Below are positions 22,112 through 34,801 of a stretch of 64,000 nucleotides of DNA, piece by piece. This DNA comes from Pseudisothecium myosuroides. Its lineage: Eukaryota; Streptophyta; Bryopsida; Hypnales; Lembophyllaceae. A model generated the notes under the pieces. That model ran no database searches and had not been told where the DNA came from. It worked only from the letters and a program-made list of their open reading frames with translations. Position 1 is the first letter of the stretch; every line of letters begins with the position of its first letter. The position numbers were made by a program, and so were the translations under genes. The stretch covers positions 13,764,001 to 13,828,000 of the forward strand of contig OX637296.1 in assembly GCA_951799445.1 (NCBI GenBank), given 5' to 3'.

Positions 22112-24915
22112 TAAAGCTTAAGAAAGTTTCAATCACGATGTGTAAAAATGGCAAATTGCCACAAAGAAAACTCCAAGTACTGGTCATTACGTCGTAATTC
22201 TTCCTAGTCATTAATTATGAAGTTGTTGAAAGTGCATATAGACATAGATTGTAAACAAAAAATAAAATATTCCATTGTCCCCTAACACCTTAAGTTTTTT
22301 CAAGGATACTATTGAATTTTTTTGAAGAGACTTGTCCTTCAAGTCTTCAAAACAAACTTGTCCCTCAAGTTTTCAACTTGGCACATTTATAAATTTGCGT
22401 TGAAATGGTTTCAAAGAACGTTTCATGGTTGTATGTGGAATAATGAAAAGTTCCTTAAAAACCTTTTAACAATGAAAGACATGCTTTTTAGAGAGAGAAT
22501 CCATAGATAATACATTTTTGGTCATCTCAAGCAAGATGACAAGAACATACGATCCCAAAAGACACCAAATTGTGGTATATATTAGATAGTATTACCTTAA
22601 CTTAGGTTGAGAAGGGGGCATGATTGATTTTGCTATATTTATTAAAAAATAGATTTGATAATATACTCTTCTTTTTCAATAATTTTCTCTTCTCCATTTT
22701 TTTTCCTTCTAATAGAATTTTAGCAATTAGGATTGTGATAAAAAATTTAAAAAAACTTGTATTAGCGTGGTATTGCATATATTCCGACAATAGAGCAATA
22801 TGATGTACAACATGTAGTTATGTAATCTTTGATTTGAATAGGAGAGTGGGAAAAAAAGTTCCATTTTAGTGTTTTGTGTGAGAGTTGGGAATGTGAAGAA
22901 CAAAACATTTGGAGTCATGCACAACAAATTGAATTTATAAATTGTTTATTTGTTGAATTCTTTCACAGAGAAGATGTTTAAATAAAAAACTTGAGTTAGC
23001 TAGATTGATACTTTTAGATTTCTTTGTAAAAATTGGATCCTTTTTTAAAAGAAAGTACATAAAATAATTGGTGATGTTGCTTATCCAATTGGGCCAGGCA
23101 TATACTATCCTTTCAAAGAGCAAAAAGGGCAAAAAATATTTTAATTTTGAACATCTATTCACACCAAAGTAGGAAATATAAACTCAAAAAGATTGCAAAT
23201 ATAAGCTTGATTGAAGCATATGCACCAAAGGATTAAATCTTCACTTTAATTCAATGTGGAACAAGTCATAGTTACACCTTTTGCTCTTGAAGGGTATAAT
23301 TTGAAATAGAGAATATGAGAAGGAAAGGAGAAAAAAACATTGAGAAGAAGATTAAATAATCAATTTTTTTAAAATGTAATGGAAAAACAAACCTTGCTCC
23401 AAACTTCACTATTTACTATGTATCATAGTTTGGGATTTGGGGGGATTTTGCATGTTTGTAATCACCAAGACTTTTTTCCAAAGAATTACTAGTACACATC
23501 TCATTGAAAATCCATTTTAAATCATGAATTTGAAATAAGACTAGGCTAAAATTAACACAATTGCATTGAAGATAATGCTGGTTCAACTCTAAACCATGGA
23601 CTAAAATGTTTTTTTCATGGTGGATTAATATTAGTGAGATGTATTCTACGAGGTATCTCTTTCATTGTTAGAAAGTTTTGAAAGAGATGTTCACTATTCC
23701 ACATACAATAATGAAAAGTCTTTGAAACCAGTTCAACACGGGTTGGGTAAGTGCGCCATGATGAAAACTTGAAGGACAAGTTTGCTTTGAAGACCAGTGT
23801 GAAGGACAAGTCTCTTCAATACTTTTCAATAGTTTAATAAAAAAGCTTAGGGTATTATCGGATGGAAATAAGATAGGTAAGTTGTTTTTAAATTTGCAAT
23901 TTTCAATTTTAGGCACTTTCAACGGGATTTAGTCAATGAATAGGAAAATCCATTTTAAACCATGAATTTGTGTTAAGCCTAGGCTAAAATTAACACAATT
24001 GCATTGAAGATAATGCTGGTTCAACTCCAAACCATAGACTAAAATGTTTTTTTCATGGTGGATTAATATTAGTGAACTGTACTCTACGAGGCATCTCTTT
24101 CATTGTTAGAAAGTTTTGAAAGAGATGTTCATTATTCCACGTACAATAATGAAAAGTCTTTGAAACCAATTCAACACGGGTTGGGTAAGTGCGTCATGAT
24201 GAAAACTTGAAGGACAAGTTTGCTTTGAAGACTAGTGTGAAGGACGTCAAGTCTCTTCAATATTTTTCAACAATTTAATAAAAACGCTCAGGATATTATT
24301 GGATGGAAATAAGATAGGTAAGTTTCTTTTTTAAAATTTTCAATTTTCAATTTTAGGCACTTTCAACGGGATTTAGTCAATGAATAGGAAAATCCATTTT
24401 AAACCATGAATTTGTGTTAAGTTTAGGCTAAAATTAACACTATTGCATTTAAGATAATGTTGGTTCAACTCTAAACCATGAACTAAAATGTTTTTTTCAC
24501 GGTGATTAATATTAGTGAGTTATACTCTGTGAGGCATCTCTTTCATTGTTAATTATAAAGTTTTGAAAGAGATGTTTATTATTCCACGTACAATAATGAA
24601 AAGTCTTTAAAACCAGTTCAACATGGGTTGGGTAAGTGCTCCATGATGAAAACTTGCAGGACAAGTTTGCTTTGAAGACCAATGTGAAGGACAAGTCTCT
24701 TCAATATTTTCAACAATTTAATAAAAATGCTCAGGGTATTATTGGATGGAAATAAGATAGGTAAGTTGTTTTTAAATTTGCAATTTTCAATTTTAGGCAC
24801 TTTCAACGGGATTTAGTCAATGAATAGGAAGATTTAAAACGTGGTTACCACTATGTGGAGCTTTATTATGGCAATTTGTCATTTTCTATACATAGTGGTT
24901 GAGAACTTCTAAAGC
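22112..24915. mobile_element. 2.8-kb long-TIR element with one terminus triplicated
   Basis: Sequence at 22112-22510 is an inverted copy of the region that ends at 24915. Outer words align as atggcaaattgccac near 22150 versus ggcaatttgtcatttt near 24870; inner words align as gagacttgtccttcaag near 22327 versus its inverse near 23805. The inner part of the right end is repeated in three tandem units (23507-24832, listed separately). No transposase frame was found. Long TIRs again suggest a MULE-like non-autonomous element. Confidence 0.7.
23507..24832. repeat. Three tandem copies of a 438-444 bp unit
   Basis: Units begin with aaaatccattttaaa at 23507, 23945 and 24389 and end with gggatttagtcaatgaatag. 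They are highly similar over their whole length, differing by scattered substitutions and small indels. The unit corresponds to part of a terminal inverted repeat whose inverted partner lies at about 22230-22500. Confidence 0.9.
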
Positions 24916-25105
24916 ATGTTAAAAAAATATTTTTCCTAAATATGAAATTGTTGACATAAGAGAGGGAAATATAGCCAAGAGAGAACGAGTAAGGAACATA
25001 GGACGCCCCCTCCTAAAGGATTAAAAACACTTTGTATTCCCTTTCAATTTCTTATTATATTAGAATTACCATTCGATGGGTACAAATGATAACAGATTCA
25101 AGAGT

Positions 25106-26000
25106 TTAACCCCTAAAGTTCTAATAGTCCCCTCTAAAAGGCTTTTGAAGGTTCCGAAAGGTACCTTTGATCTCAATTTCTGGCAAGATTTTTTGAATTC
25201 TTTGAAGATAGTAAAATTGATTACTTTTTGTGAATATAATTATTACTCAATTGATGCTTGGGAGCAAAAGTTATTTTGCAATAAGTCCAAAATAAGTAAG
25301 GACGACAACAAAAAAACCCTACAAAAATTTTGAAATAATTTTTTTTTAATTTCTTATAGATTATATTTTTATCTATATAAAAAGATTTGATTCATTCCAT
25401 TTGGATAAGTGATGTGAAAGTTAGTTAAAGCTTCTTGTTTTGTGTGCAATCTTAGTAAGTTCTTGAGAAAATAATGTATTGAATCTGTTTATAAACTCAA
25501 TTTTAACAATTTTTCAAGAAAAGGTTGCACATGATTCAATTTGCTTTCCAGAACAATCTCATTGTTGGAATTAGTATGTATCAATTCCATCTTAGAGCTA
25601 GTAACAATTTAGTTTTTCCTTCTATCTTGTACTTGCTTTGACATGACAATTTTTTAAAGGATGAATTCATAGGGGGATTAATTTTTTTTCCTAAACACTC
25701 AACTCCATTCTTTAACATAAAAAAATTGAATTCACAATTTATAGTACAAAAATTATAAGTTAAGAAGATTCAAAGCCTTATAATCTAATTATGCTATACA
25801 GGAGCAAAATAATTTGTTTTCTTCACTTCAAACGCTTATTATCTTGTGATCGATACGGTCAAATTCATACTAGTCTAGTGCAAGATCCTATGGTTGGATA
25901 TGTAAAAGAAACAAATGCTTAAATTTTTTGTTGTTTGCATTGAAAATGCAATTTTGAATGTTTTGTGTTGAAAAAATGGCCTTGGGACTTGACGAGTTAA
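25106..26000 (-). mobile_element. TTAA-terminal element, copy 2 (inverted)
   Basis: The 895-bp repeat runs from TTAACCCCTAAAGTTC to GGCCTTGGGACTTGACGAGTTAA. Its ends are imperfect inverted repeats flanked by TTAA, and its content is the inverse of 35700-36612 and 46627-47578. Confidence 0.65.
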
Positions 26001-28974
26001 GTTATAAGCTATCTCATGTACCACCTTAGATTAAATTGATGATTTGCCCCCTTTTTGCAAATATTTCAATTGAGTTTCCACTTACATTACCATTGGAAAA
26101 AATTATAACCTTTAAAAGTTTGAGGTATAAGCCACTTGCTATGTTATGTATCTCATTGGATTAAAGTAATTTTTTTTTTGATTTGCGCCAATAAATTGCT
26201 TTAGTTTGAAATCTTAACCTCTCAAGTTTCATATTTTTTTTGTTTGTGTAAATTGACCCTTAAATTTTAAAAGAAAATATCTCATGATATAAATGAACTT
26301 TAGAGGTTAATATATCCCCATGGCAATTGCAAGAAACGCTTGTACTATTTTTTGTCACATGTTGCAAGTCAATAATTTTCTATTGTTTTTTGTCCATAAC
26401 TTTTGTTTTAAGTCTCATAAGGATCCCAAATTTGTCTCAAAGGTAGATATGATGATTATACTCATTTAATAATTTTTTTCATATTTTTCAAAAAAATAAT
26501 TTATTATTTTCAAGTACCCCCAATTAGATGTTAGTGTGCTACCTCAAGAACCATTTAAGAGTTTTCTAGTGCTATTTTATATCCAAAAATGTAGATTTGA
26601 AGCTAAACATTAGAATATAAGGTCATCAATAAGGATATCATATATTGACCAAATAATTTTTTATAAATATCATTTTTTCATCTTGCATATGTATTCTCAA
26701 TGTGTTATCTTTGTATAAACACATGGATTGTAAAATTCTTTTTTTTTTAACAAGATATAACTAGTTGATTAGATGCCCTTTAGGTTCAAAATAATGATCA
26801 TATTTAACTTTATTAATTTTACAAATTTTTCCTATTTAAAATAAAATAAAATACAGAAGATCTATTATCTTGAATTTTTCTATTTTTCTATTTTTCTATT
26901 TTTCAATTTTGTACATAATGTTTAGAGAAATTTTATTAAGTGTGAATTTTTGGGAGTAAATTATTTTTAGTGTTTTTATTGATTTTTAATATTTTTATTG
27001 ATTTAAAAAATTATTCTAAAAGTTTTTTTCCTTCCAACACAATAAACAAAATGCAACACATATTATAAGTATTTTTTGCAATTTCCCCCCAAAGGGCATT
27101 AAAGTCCATATCCTTGATGACAAACAATATGCTATAGTGAGTTTTGTTGAAATAATTATTCATCCATTCAAAACATTTATGTTTGAGTCTCTTAAAACAA
27201 CCTTTATATATAATCAATTTAATGAAATCTACCTAAATAACATATTGGATATAGATATAAGCAAAATATATGCAATATTATTATTTAACATTATTTTGGA
27301 ACACACAATTGGCAACCACAACATTAGAAATAACTGGACATTAGAAGTAACCTTGTCCCTACATTTTTCTCTTAAAATGACATCTTGACCAATATCGTAG
27401 TCTTTTTTGTTTGACTCAAGTGATGTGATTGATATTTAGGGCTATAAATAGTAGTAGAAATTGAACCATAGATTGGATGATCTCTCAACCTTGTTTTCTT
27501 TACTGTATCTTTCTAGTAGCTTGGCCAAAAAATAAATAATTAAAAGGGTGTCTAAATTTTTGGAAAATTTAGTAAGTCTAAAATAAAATAAAAATATATT
27601 AAAATATTGCCTAATTTATAGAAATTCAATTTGCATTCAATTCATAGAAATTCAACTTGCTCTATATAATCTTGCATCTTTTATTTGTCAACAATTGTAA
27701 ACATACATTGTAAAGTTTTTTGCATGATTATTTTGACCATTTTAAAGCACATCCTCTCACAAATAAAACACCTCTCTCACATGCAACAAACCTTGACAGT
27801 TAATAAAACCTTGACATATTAAGTAAAGAGTCTAGGCCGGTTTGGAGATCAAAACAAGGATTCAAGTAAATGCAACTGCCTTAGATGAAAGTAGCTACAA
27901 ACAACTAAAATTTGTAAGAACAATTTGGATGAATGCTTCTTATTTTAGTTATATTTCAAAATTGTCCAATTTTAATATTCTTTTTGGACTGTCTAATTGT
28001 TTTTTGCACTTTAATTAATTATTAGGCAAAGAGCTATCTAAGCTGCTAGAAAGCTAGAGTATATGGCATCATTGATTTCAATTTTGATATCAGATTTTCA
28101 AATTATATCGTTAGTAATAAATAATACTTTCTAAAATAAAAGGTGCACTAACTATTCCAATAAGCATATCGGCTTGATCAATGACCATCATAAATATCAC
28201 AATCCTTCTTCTATATAAAGACCTTATATGATGGTAGTATTATAAATTCTTTATACAAGGTACAAATTCTGGGAAAATCTTTGTGCGGAGGGAAATTTTC
28301 ACTTCCTATTCAACTATTCAAGATTTGGATGGAAATTTGAAAGAAGGTCTTTACGTTAGATGAAGATGGTTTCCTCATGAATTTCCCTTGGTGCTTTGCA
28401 CCTTGAAATAACTCCCTCAAAAACAGTCTTCATCTTATACAAAAGAGAGACATTTAGAACCCTGACAATCATAATATTGTATAAGGTAGCAACACCCATA
28501 ACCATCACTATATGTAAAAGCATCACCTCTAAAATCTTGAAAAAACTTTGGAAGTGAATAGATGTGATTGCAAGGATGTACCACATCTGAATACTAGACC
28601 TTAGTATTGGTATTAGGTGCATTTGTATTCAATTCTTTAAAAATTCACAATTTATTCTCACAATATCCAAATAATACATTCAAAAGTGCACATGAATTAT
28701 TTTTCTTTTGCTAATAGGATCCTATAATCTATTAGATGTCTACTAATAATAATCATGTTCAAAACCCTGAAATTCACAATTATAAGTGCTACTACCTTAA
28801 GGTGAAGGTACCCATATATTACTAACCATTGCCCCATCAACAATCAATAGGGTGTCTTAAATTCAGAAGAGGTTAGGAATCATTTTTAACCATCAATTCT
28901 TGGTTTCCGACCATCAATTCTACCATTTTTGTCACGACACATATGTAGTTGGTCTAGAGTGCCAAAGTAAATAA
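26001..28974. other. Gene-free AT-rich interval
   Basis: Very AT-rich, no gene recognised. A microsatellite based on tttttcta lies at about 26874-26905. Short open frames around 27011-27388 and 28356-28622 have no recognisable domain. Confidence 0.4.
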
Positions 28975-29210
28975 GAAGTAGTCTCTTGAAAGAGCAGTTT
29001 TGGAATAGTTTAAACATTAGATATAGGCCCAGACCAACTTTTGGCTTCCAAAATTCATAATAATTTCAATTACAACAATAAAATTACCAATTTTTTTTGC
29101 AATTTCTGTCATTTCTATCTTTGCACATAGGAAAATATTTGTTTTGCCTTGTACTACTCCAAATTATGTCCATAATTGCTTAAGTGATCGGTTATAGGTG
29201 CCTTCAATTT
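28975..29210. repeat. Dispersed repeat of about 235 bp, copy 1 of 3
   Basis: Related copies lie at about 39790-40030 and, more diverged, 62610-62850. Shared landmarks are tggcttccaaaattcata (28975 copy) versus tggctcccaaaattcata (39790 copy), and cttaagtgatcgg near the right end. Function and type are unknown. Confidence 0.65.
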
Positions 29211-30080
29211 AACCAACATTGGTCTTTTTCATGGTGGGAAGGTACTGTATAATGCTTATTAGATATCTAGAAGAGATGTATTTGTTGATTCAAGAATTGT
29301 TGTTGACTAAGCAACCATAGGAGACATTTTTATTCATTGTAAGGCTCTCTTTTCAAGGATGCAAAAGGGACCGCTATCTCATTGGTAAACCATGCTCTGA
29401 TTCTACAAAAAAAAATAGTAAAATTAGGTTGCCTTAACAATTAGGTTGCCTTACATCAAGAAAGTTACTTTACAAGCCATTAAAGTCAACAAATATTTCT
29501 ACAAATATTTCTGTTTGTACACCTCGAGGTTCATGAGTTCCAATTACAACAATATTTAATTCAAAAATACAACATTTTTTTGTATAGAAACAATAAATAT
29601 TCATAACCGGTTGTTGACTTTCCAATGCTAACATGGCACCCTCCCATTGGCAACTGCTCACCATTTCCATTACAAGTTGCAATTCATAGCCTTCTTCCCT
29701 TTCAACTTGCTTCCTACACCCTTGGATCATGAAGATCAAAGGTTGTGATTGAAAAATGTACAACCAGTTATGTATTAGATAACCTATTCGCTGCTAGTGG
29801 GGCTCATTGGTTACCTAATACATACACCGTAGTGTAGAATGTTGAGAAATTAGTGAGGGGCAATCTAATTTCACTATTTCTAGCACCCTCTTCTACACTG
29901 AATAGGGGTTTTAAAGGGACCTGTACTAATTAATTGACATTTCACACTATATAAATATCTACCTTTGTTGTACATCGATAATTATTGAAGTGTCCAAGGG
30001 CTGTACATTATGTTTCAAACATCTACAGTTTTTTCTTTAATTTTTTGGTCCCCTTAATACCCCTATATTCAGTGTACCTT
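29211..30080. other. Gene-free interval with two small hairpins
   Basis: No gene. Two adjacent inverted repeats occur: 29769-29784 with 29809-29824 (16-bp arms, one mismatch) and 29832-29856 with 29871-29898 (imperfect arms starting gtgtagaa). They may be the ends of small MITEs. The sequence becomes GC-rich abruptly near 30090. Confidence 0.45.
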
Positions 30081-31995
30081 AGTAATTTCCGCAGGCGGGG
30101 TGAGAGAAATCCTCCCCTGCCCACTCCCCAGCGGCGGGGCCCTAGACTGACTAATTTCCCGTCCACACTAATTCTCGGAAAAGATCAAGAGCCCGCCCGC
30201 AGGCCCGCTCCCGACGCTGCTGCGCGGCCTGCGCCCCAGTCGTCCCTCCGCACCTTCTCCGCGCCTTCTCTCTTCCCGCTGTCCCGTCCCATCCCGTCCC
30301 ATCCGTCGTCGTCTTCGTCGCAACCTCAACACTTCCCCATCGCCATCGCCATCCCCCACCCAAGCGTACCCCACCTTCACTTCTTCTTTCCCCTCCCCTT
30401 CCCCCTGTCCCGCACTCCACACCCAGTCACACACAATGCAACTTCCCCACTAGTCCCTCCATGCCTCGCATTTCTCTCCCCCCTCTTGGCCCGTCTCGCC
30501 CTCACGCGCTCACGCCCGCAACCTGACACAAGCCTCGAACACGAGCGCAACGCGTCACGGGACACACACATTGGCGCTCGCGGGATACATTGCATTGGCG
30601 TTGCTGCAGGCTCCTGCATTGGGAGTTTGTTTGTCTGTAGACGGGGGGAAGCAGAGGAGCAACGGCCGGGTGGGATACTGGGATCGGGATCTCGGGATAC
30701 ATTGGCGTTGCGCTCCGTTGGAGTAGGGTTTTGGGTTGGGCTTGGGGTTGAGGTGGCTGCGGTTTAGTTTGACTCGTTCGTTTTCGGGGATTGGGGTCCC
30801 GAGTATGTAGTTGGTGTTGTGGGGGATGATTTCAATGAGGGAGGGGACCGTGCGCTGGGGTCGTCGTACTGGGGATAATAATACCACGACTGTTGCGCGA
30901 GTCGGCGGCTGCGAGCGGTGGAACGGGAGACGGATTCGGGGGTTGTGATCCCGGCGGCTTCGTGCAGTTACAGGTACAGGGGGTTGTGTGTGTGAGGAGG
31001 GAGATATTGGGATTTGTTGGTGTGGGGTTTATTGGTGTGGGGGTGTTGATGTGCAATGCGGGGTTGCAGTTTGGTTATACGGGGGTCTCGTTGGGATACT
31101 GAGGTGGTCTTTGCAGTTGGGTAATTTGGGTTCGAACAGGGAAGCGACGGGGGCGTCCGGGACACTTGAGCTCGAGGGCTGCATTGGTGGAGAAGATTAG
31201 CATGAGTTTTGTGGGGTTTGAGTGACGTGGCTTTGAATCTCCAGATCTGAGTCAGCCTTCGACGTTCTTCCTGATGCTGACTCGACTACGTTTTCCTGTG
31301 ATTATCGCCTTCGGGAGGGTGCATTGGTGATAGTGTTGTTGATGCAGTCGAAGTAGGGCGTTGTAGAGAGATGGAGAGAGAGAAAGGCGAACGTGTTAGT
31401 AACTTTTGATGCTTTTGGGAAATGTGTGTGATCTGTGTAGACCTAACAATGACGTTTGTTAAGTGGTGTCTCGAGACCATGGGATGGACATGGTTGATAT
31501 ATGAATTCGTCGGAAAGTATGTATGAAGGGGATGGGTACGGTTACGAGGGTTGTATGTCCTGTTTTGAAATCTTTGGGAAGTTTTGGGGAAATATGCAGT
31601 ATCTGGAGGAGAAACGTTTTTCCAGACAATCAAGTGTCGTGCTTCTTATCTCAATTCTTGATCGTTTGTCTGTCTGGGGGCACTGTTCTGACCCCGTCGG
31701 AGTCACGCTTTTCCCTCTAGATTGCGCCGGCGGAGTTTCCTTTTTTAGACGCTCCAATTTCTATCTTTGGCCTTTGTTTTGCATGGATGCTTTCTGAAGG
31801 GTTGTGATTGAGTGCTTCCTTTTGAGGTTTCAGAATTTGGGCCTTTCCTGTTGTGGATATACTTGTTCTGACGTTCTGCTTGCGCGTGCAGTTTTGTGAA
31901 GGAGCGAGCAATTAAGGCTGTAAGTGCCTGCGGAGGTTATCTTGTTTCCGCTTAGTATGACCTTGCAGTGACGCTGCTGAAGACATTTGAGCACT
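30081..31995 (+). promoter_or_regulatory. CpG-rich promoter and leader region of the PP2C gene
   Basis: Composition changes sharply from AT-rich repeats to GC-rich unique sequence. The plus strand is strongly C-rich from about 30100 to 30540 (many CCTCCCC and CATCGCC words) and strongly G-rich from about 30570 to 31200 (GGGATACTGGG and GGTGTGGGGG words). Such a skew switch often marks a transcription start with a G-rich early transcript. A plausible leader splice acceptor is CTTGCAG just before 31971. Long open frames across this region on both strands look like composition artefacts. Confidence 0.55.
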
Positions 31996-34440
31996 ATGGG
32001 CTCCAGGGATGCCCACTCGAATGGGAAGCCCAGTCGGCACAACGGGCTTTTCCAAGGCCGGAGTAAAACGCCACCTAAAAATCCACCGATGGTTCCTTTA
32101 GCTTCACTTCTTGCCTATGAGTTGAAAAACGAGAGTGTTGAGAACCCGTTGTTGCGGTGCGGGCTGGCGTTACAGCCGAGGAAAGGAGAAGATTTTGCGC
32201 TTGTGAAGACAGACTGCCAAAGAATACCTGGGGACGGTTCTTCGACGTTTGCAGTCTTTGGGGTATGCAGTTAGATTGTGTGCTTGTAACTCTTTGGGGA
32301 AGTTCTGAGAGTGCAGTACAAGTGCTGCTTCTTGCACATTTTCTTCTTCGAACTTGGTTCACTGAATACCTTCTCTTCTGAAACAGATCTTCGATGGCCA
32401 CAATGGATCAGCTGCAGCAATTCATACTAAAGAGAATCTTTTGAATGATGTGATGAGTGCCCTAAACCCTCGCCTTAAGCGTGATGACTGGCTGGCAGCT
32501 CTGCCACGAGCACTGGTTGCTGGGTTTGTGAAAACGGATAAAGAGTTTCAAGCAAAAGGTGAGTCCATTATAGCGCAAACTGTTCGTTGCTGACAGTCCT
32601 TCTGCTACTTTTATGGTTCCTCTTCCTGTCTTTGGTTTCTTAAGCACTAAATTTGTAGTGTGGATACTTTACAGAGCAAACTTCAGGGACGACTGTCACA
32701 TTTGTGGTGGTCGATGGGTGGACCATTACCGTAGCGTGTGTTGGAGATTCACGGTGTGTTCTGGACTCACAAGGGGTTGTGACAGACCTCACTGTTGACC
32801 ACAGGCTGGACTGCAATGAGGAAGAGTACGTGCCCTTATTCACTGTGTTTGCTATTTTCTTCTCGCTCTACATGTTCTGTTCCTCAGTAAATGCAATTGT
32901 GCCTCCTCAAGCTTGCTATATTATAGAGCGCTCTATGTGAAACATTTGACTCGTCTTAAGCATCATTAGCCATTCTCACGCTTTGTATTTTCCTTGACAG
33001 GAGGGAGCGTGTCAGAGCAGCGGGCGGGGAAGTCGGCAGGCTTAACATTGTTGGTGGTGCCGAGGTACAAAATCCCATACATTAACTTAATTCATAGTCG
33101 ATTATCACAACGCTTTAGTATCCTTCTGTTTTAGAAGTGCAGTCTTTTGAAGCTGTGTCAATGTTCTGCGGTGCACACGACTTAGGTATGCTCTCTTTGT
33201 GAGATATGTTTCTTATACTATTTTCACGTTTGCATGGTTACAGATTGGGCCATTGAGGGTTTGGCCTGGTGGTCTGTGCCTCTCAAGATCAATTGGAGAC
33301 ACGGATGTAGGAGAATTCATTGTTCCTGTTCCGCATGTGAAACAGATAAAGGTGACAATCCCTTGTTCTACAATAGAGTTATTTTTGAAGTCTAGCACTA
33401 ATTCGAATTTGTGATTGAACCACTGAAAGGGCTTGGTAACACCTGTTCATGGCATTATTCAATTGATTCTTCCCCTACTTTTTCGCTGAATAATGTCACC
33501 ACCACCACTTTTAACGAGTTTAAGGATAACATGTAAAGTAATTGTCATTGACGTTTGACTTGTTTTTTCCTACAGAACTCTTGTTGCCCCTTTGTTAACC
33601 CGAAATCTATGCATGCAGCTTTCAACCGGTGGAGGCAGACTCATTATCGCGTCGGATGGAGTCTGGGATGCTTTGGATTCAGACAAAGCGGCCAAGTGTT
33701 GTCGAGGTTTATCTCAACCGGAGGTTGCTGCCAAACATATCGTCAAGGAAACATTGCGGACTCGAGGTCTAAGAGATGACACGACATGCTTAGTGGTGGA
33801 TTTGTTACCACCCAGCAATATTGAACCTCCAGCTCCAGTTGTCAAGAAGAAAAGCACCATCTACAGAATGTTTCACTGGAAAAAGAGTCAACCTGCTCAA
33901 TCTCAGCCAACATACAATGGCTATCCAGTTATGGAAGAGTTGTTTGAGGAAGGATCTGCCATGTTATCAGAGAGGTAATATATGTCTCTTTTCATTTTCA
34001 TTTTCATTTTGATATTTATTCTTCCCACATTCTTATGAGTTTCTAGTATCAGTTGACCCCTGAGTGTCCCAAGGTAAAAATAGAAAGTCCACTTTGGAAG
34101 GTAACAGTCGATCATAGTAACTTTTGATTCTTTTAGATATGAAAGCTGTCACTTTTTTTCCGATTGGGCTAATCCCGAATCTTTCTTATCTGAGTGGAAA
34201 ATGATATGTCTTCTGTGTAGGTTGGGATATGAAGCGTCAATCAATGGAGGAAACGGCATGTTCCTGTGTGCAATATGTCAATGTGACATTGAGGCCAATG
34301 ATGGGATTTCAGTACACGCTGGAGCCTTTTTTTCAGGCAAATCGAGACCTCTTGATGGTCCTTTCCTATGCGTCTCTTGCAAATGGAAACAGGACGCCAT
34401 GGAAGGCAAACAACCGACTCGGCCACAGTCTTCTTCGTAA
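31996..34440 (+). CDS. Protein phosphatase 2C with C-terminal CxxC region, 445 aa
   Basis: Seven exons: 31996-32262, 32387-32558, 32675-32825, 33001-33064, 33244-33351, 33619-33974, 34221-34440. All six introns are GT-AG and keep frame, giving 446 codons including the stop. The ATG has A at -3 and G at +4. The product is a Mg/Mn-dependent Ser/Thr phosphatase of the plant PP2C group typified by Arabidopsis At1g47380/At1g68410, whose length (about 430 aa) it matches. Visible motifs are RKGEDF (62-67), FDGHNG (91-96, metal-binding Asp92), SGTTVTF (150-156), VGDSRC (169-174), LSRSIGD (231-237), ASDGVWD (265-271, Asp267) and RDDTTC (306-311). The tail keeps EELFEEGSAMLSER and a CAIC...CVSC pair (389-426) that may bind zinc. 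No membrane segment. Substrates are unknown. Confidence 0.95.
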
Positions 34441-34795
34441 TTTGGAAGCTCAAACGACATATTCATTGTTTCTGTTGCAACCCCTAGACTGGATCAACGT
34501 GACAGGAGGTGGCCCTTTTCCCTACATTGACTCATTCATTTTCCACCTGAATTTAGCTGCTAATCGTTTTGGCAATTCCACTGCTGGAACACATTGTGCA
34601 GTAAGTGCTATGCCAAGGCCACAGAGTGGCCTGTGACGGATACTGACAACAGCAAAAGGCCGTTGGTTTTGGGCGCGTGTCACAAGTAGACAAGTTCAAA
34701 GGCCTGCAAAAATTTGTAAGCATACAGACAAGTAATTAAATTAGAGGTCTCGAAAGCAAGTACCATCCAGAAAAGAGAGAGCTGTTCTATTCTTG

Positions 34796-34801
34796 AATAA
34801 A
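34796..34801 (+). terminator. Candidate polyadenylation signal of the PP2C gene
   Basis: AATAAA lies about 355 bp after the stop codon in otherwise unique sequence. Candidate only. Confidence 0.4.

Noticed and set aside
29985..30767. Open frame of 260 codons before the PP2C gene
   Set aside because: It starts without a convincing ATG in AT-rich DNA and then runs through low-complexity, C-rich then G-rich leader sequence. Overlapping frames on the minus strand are just as long, so it reflects composition.
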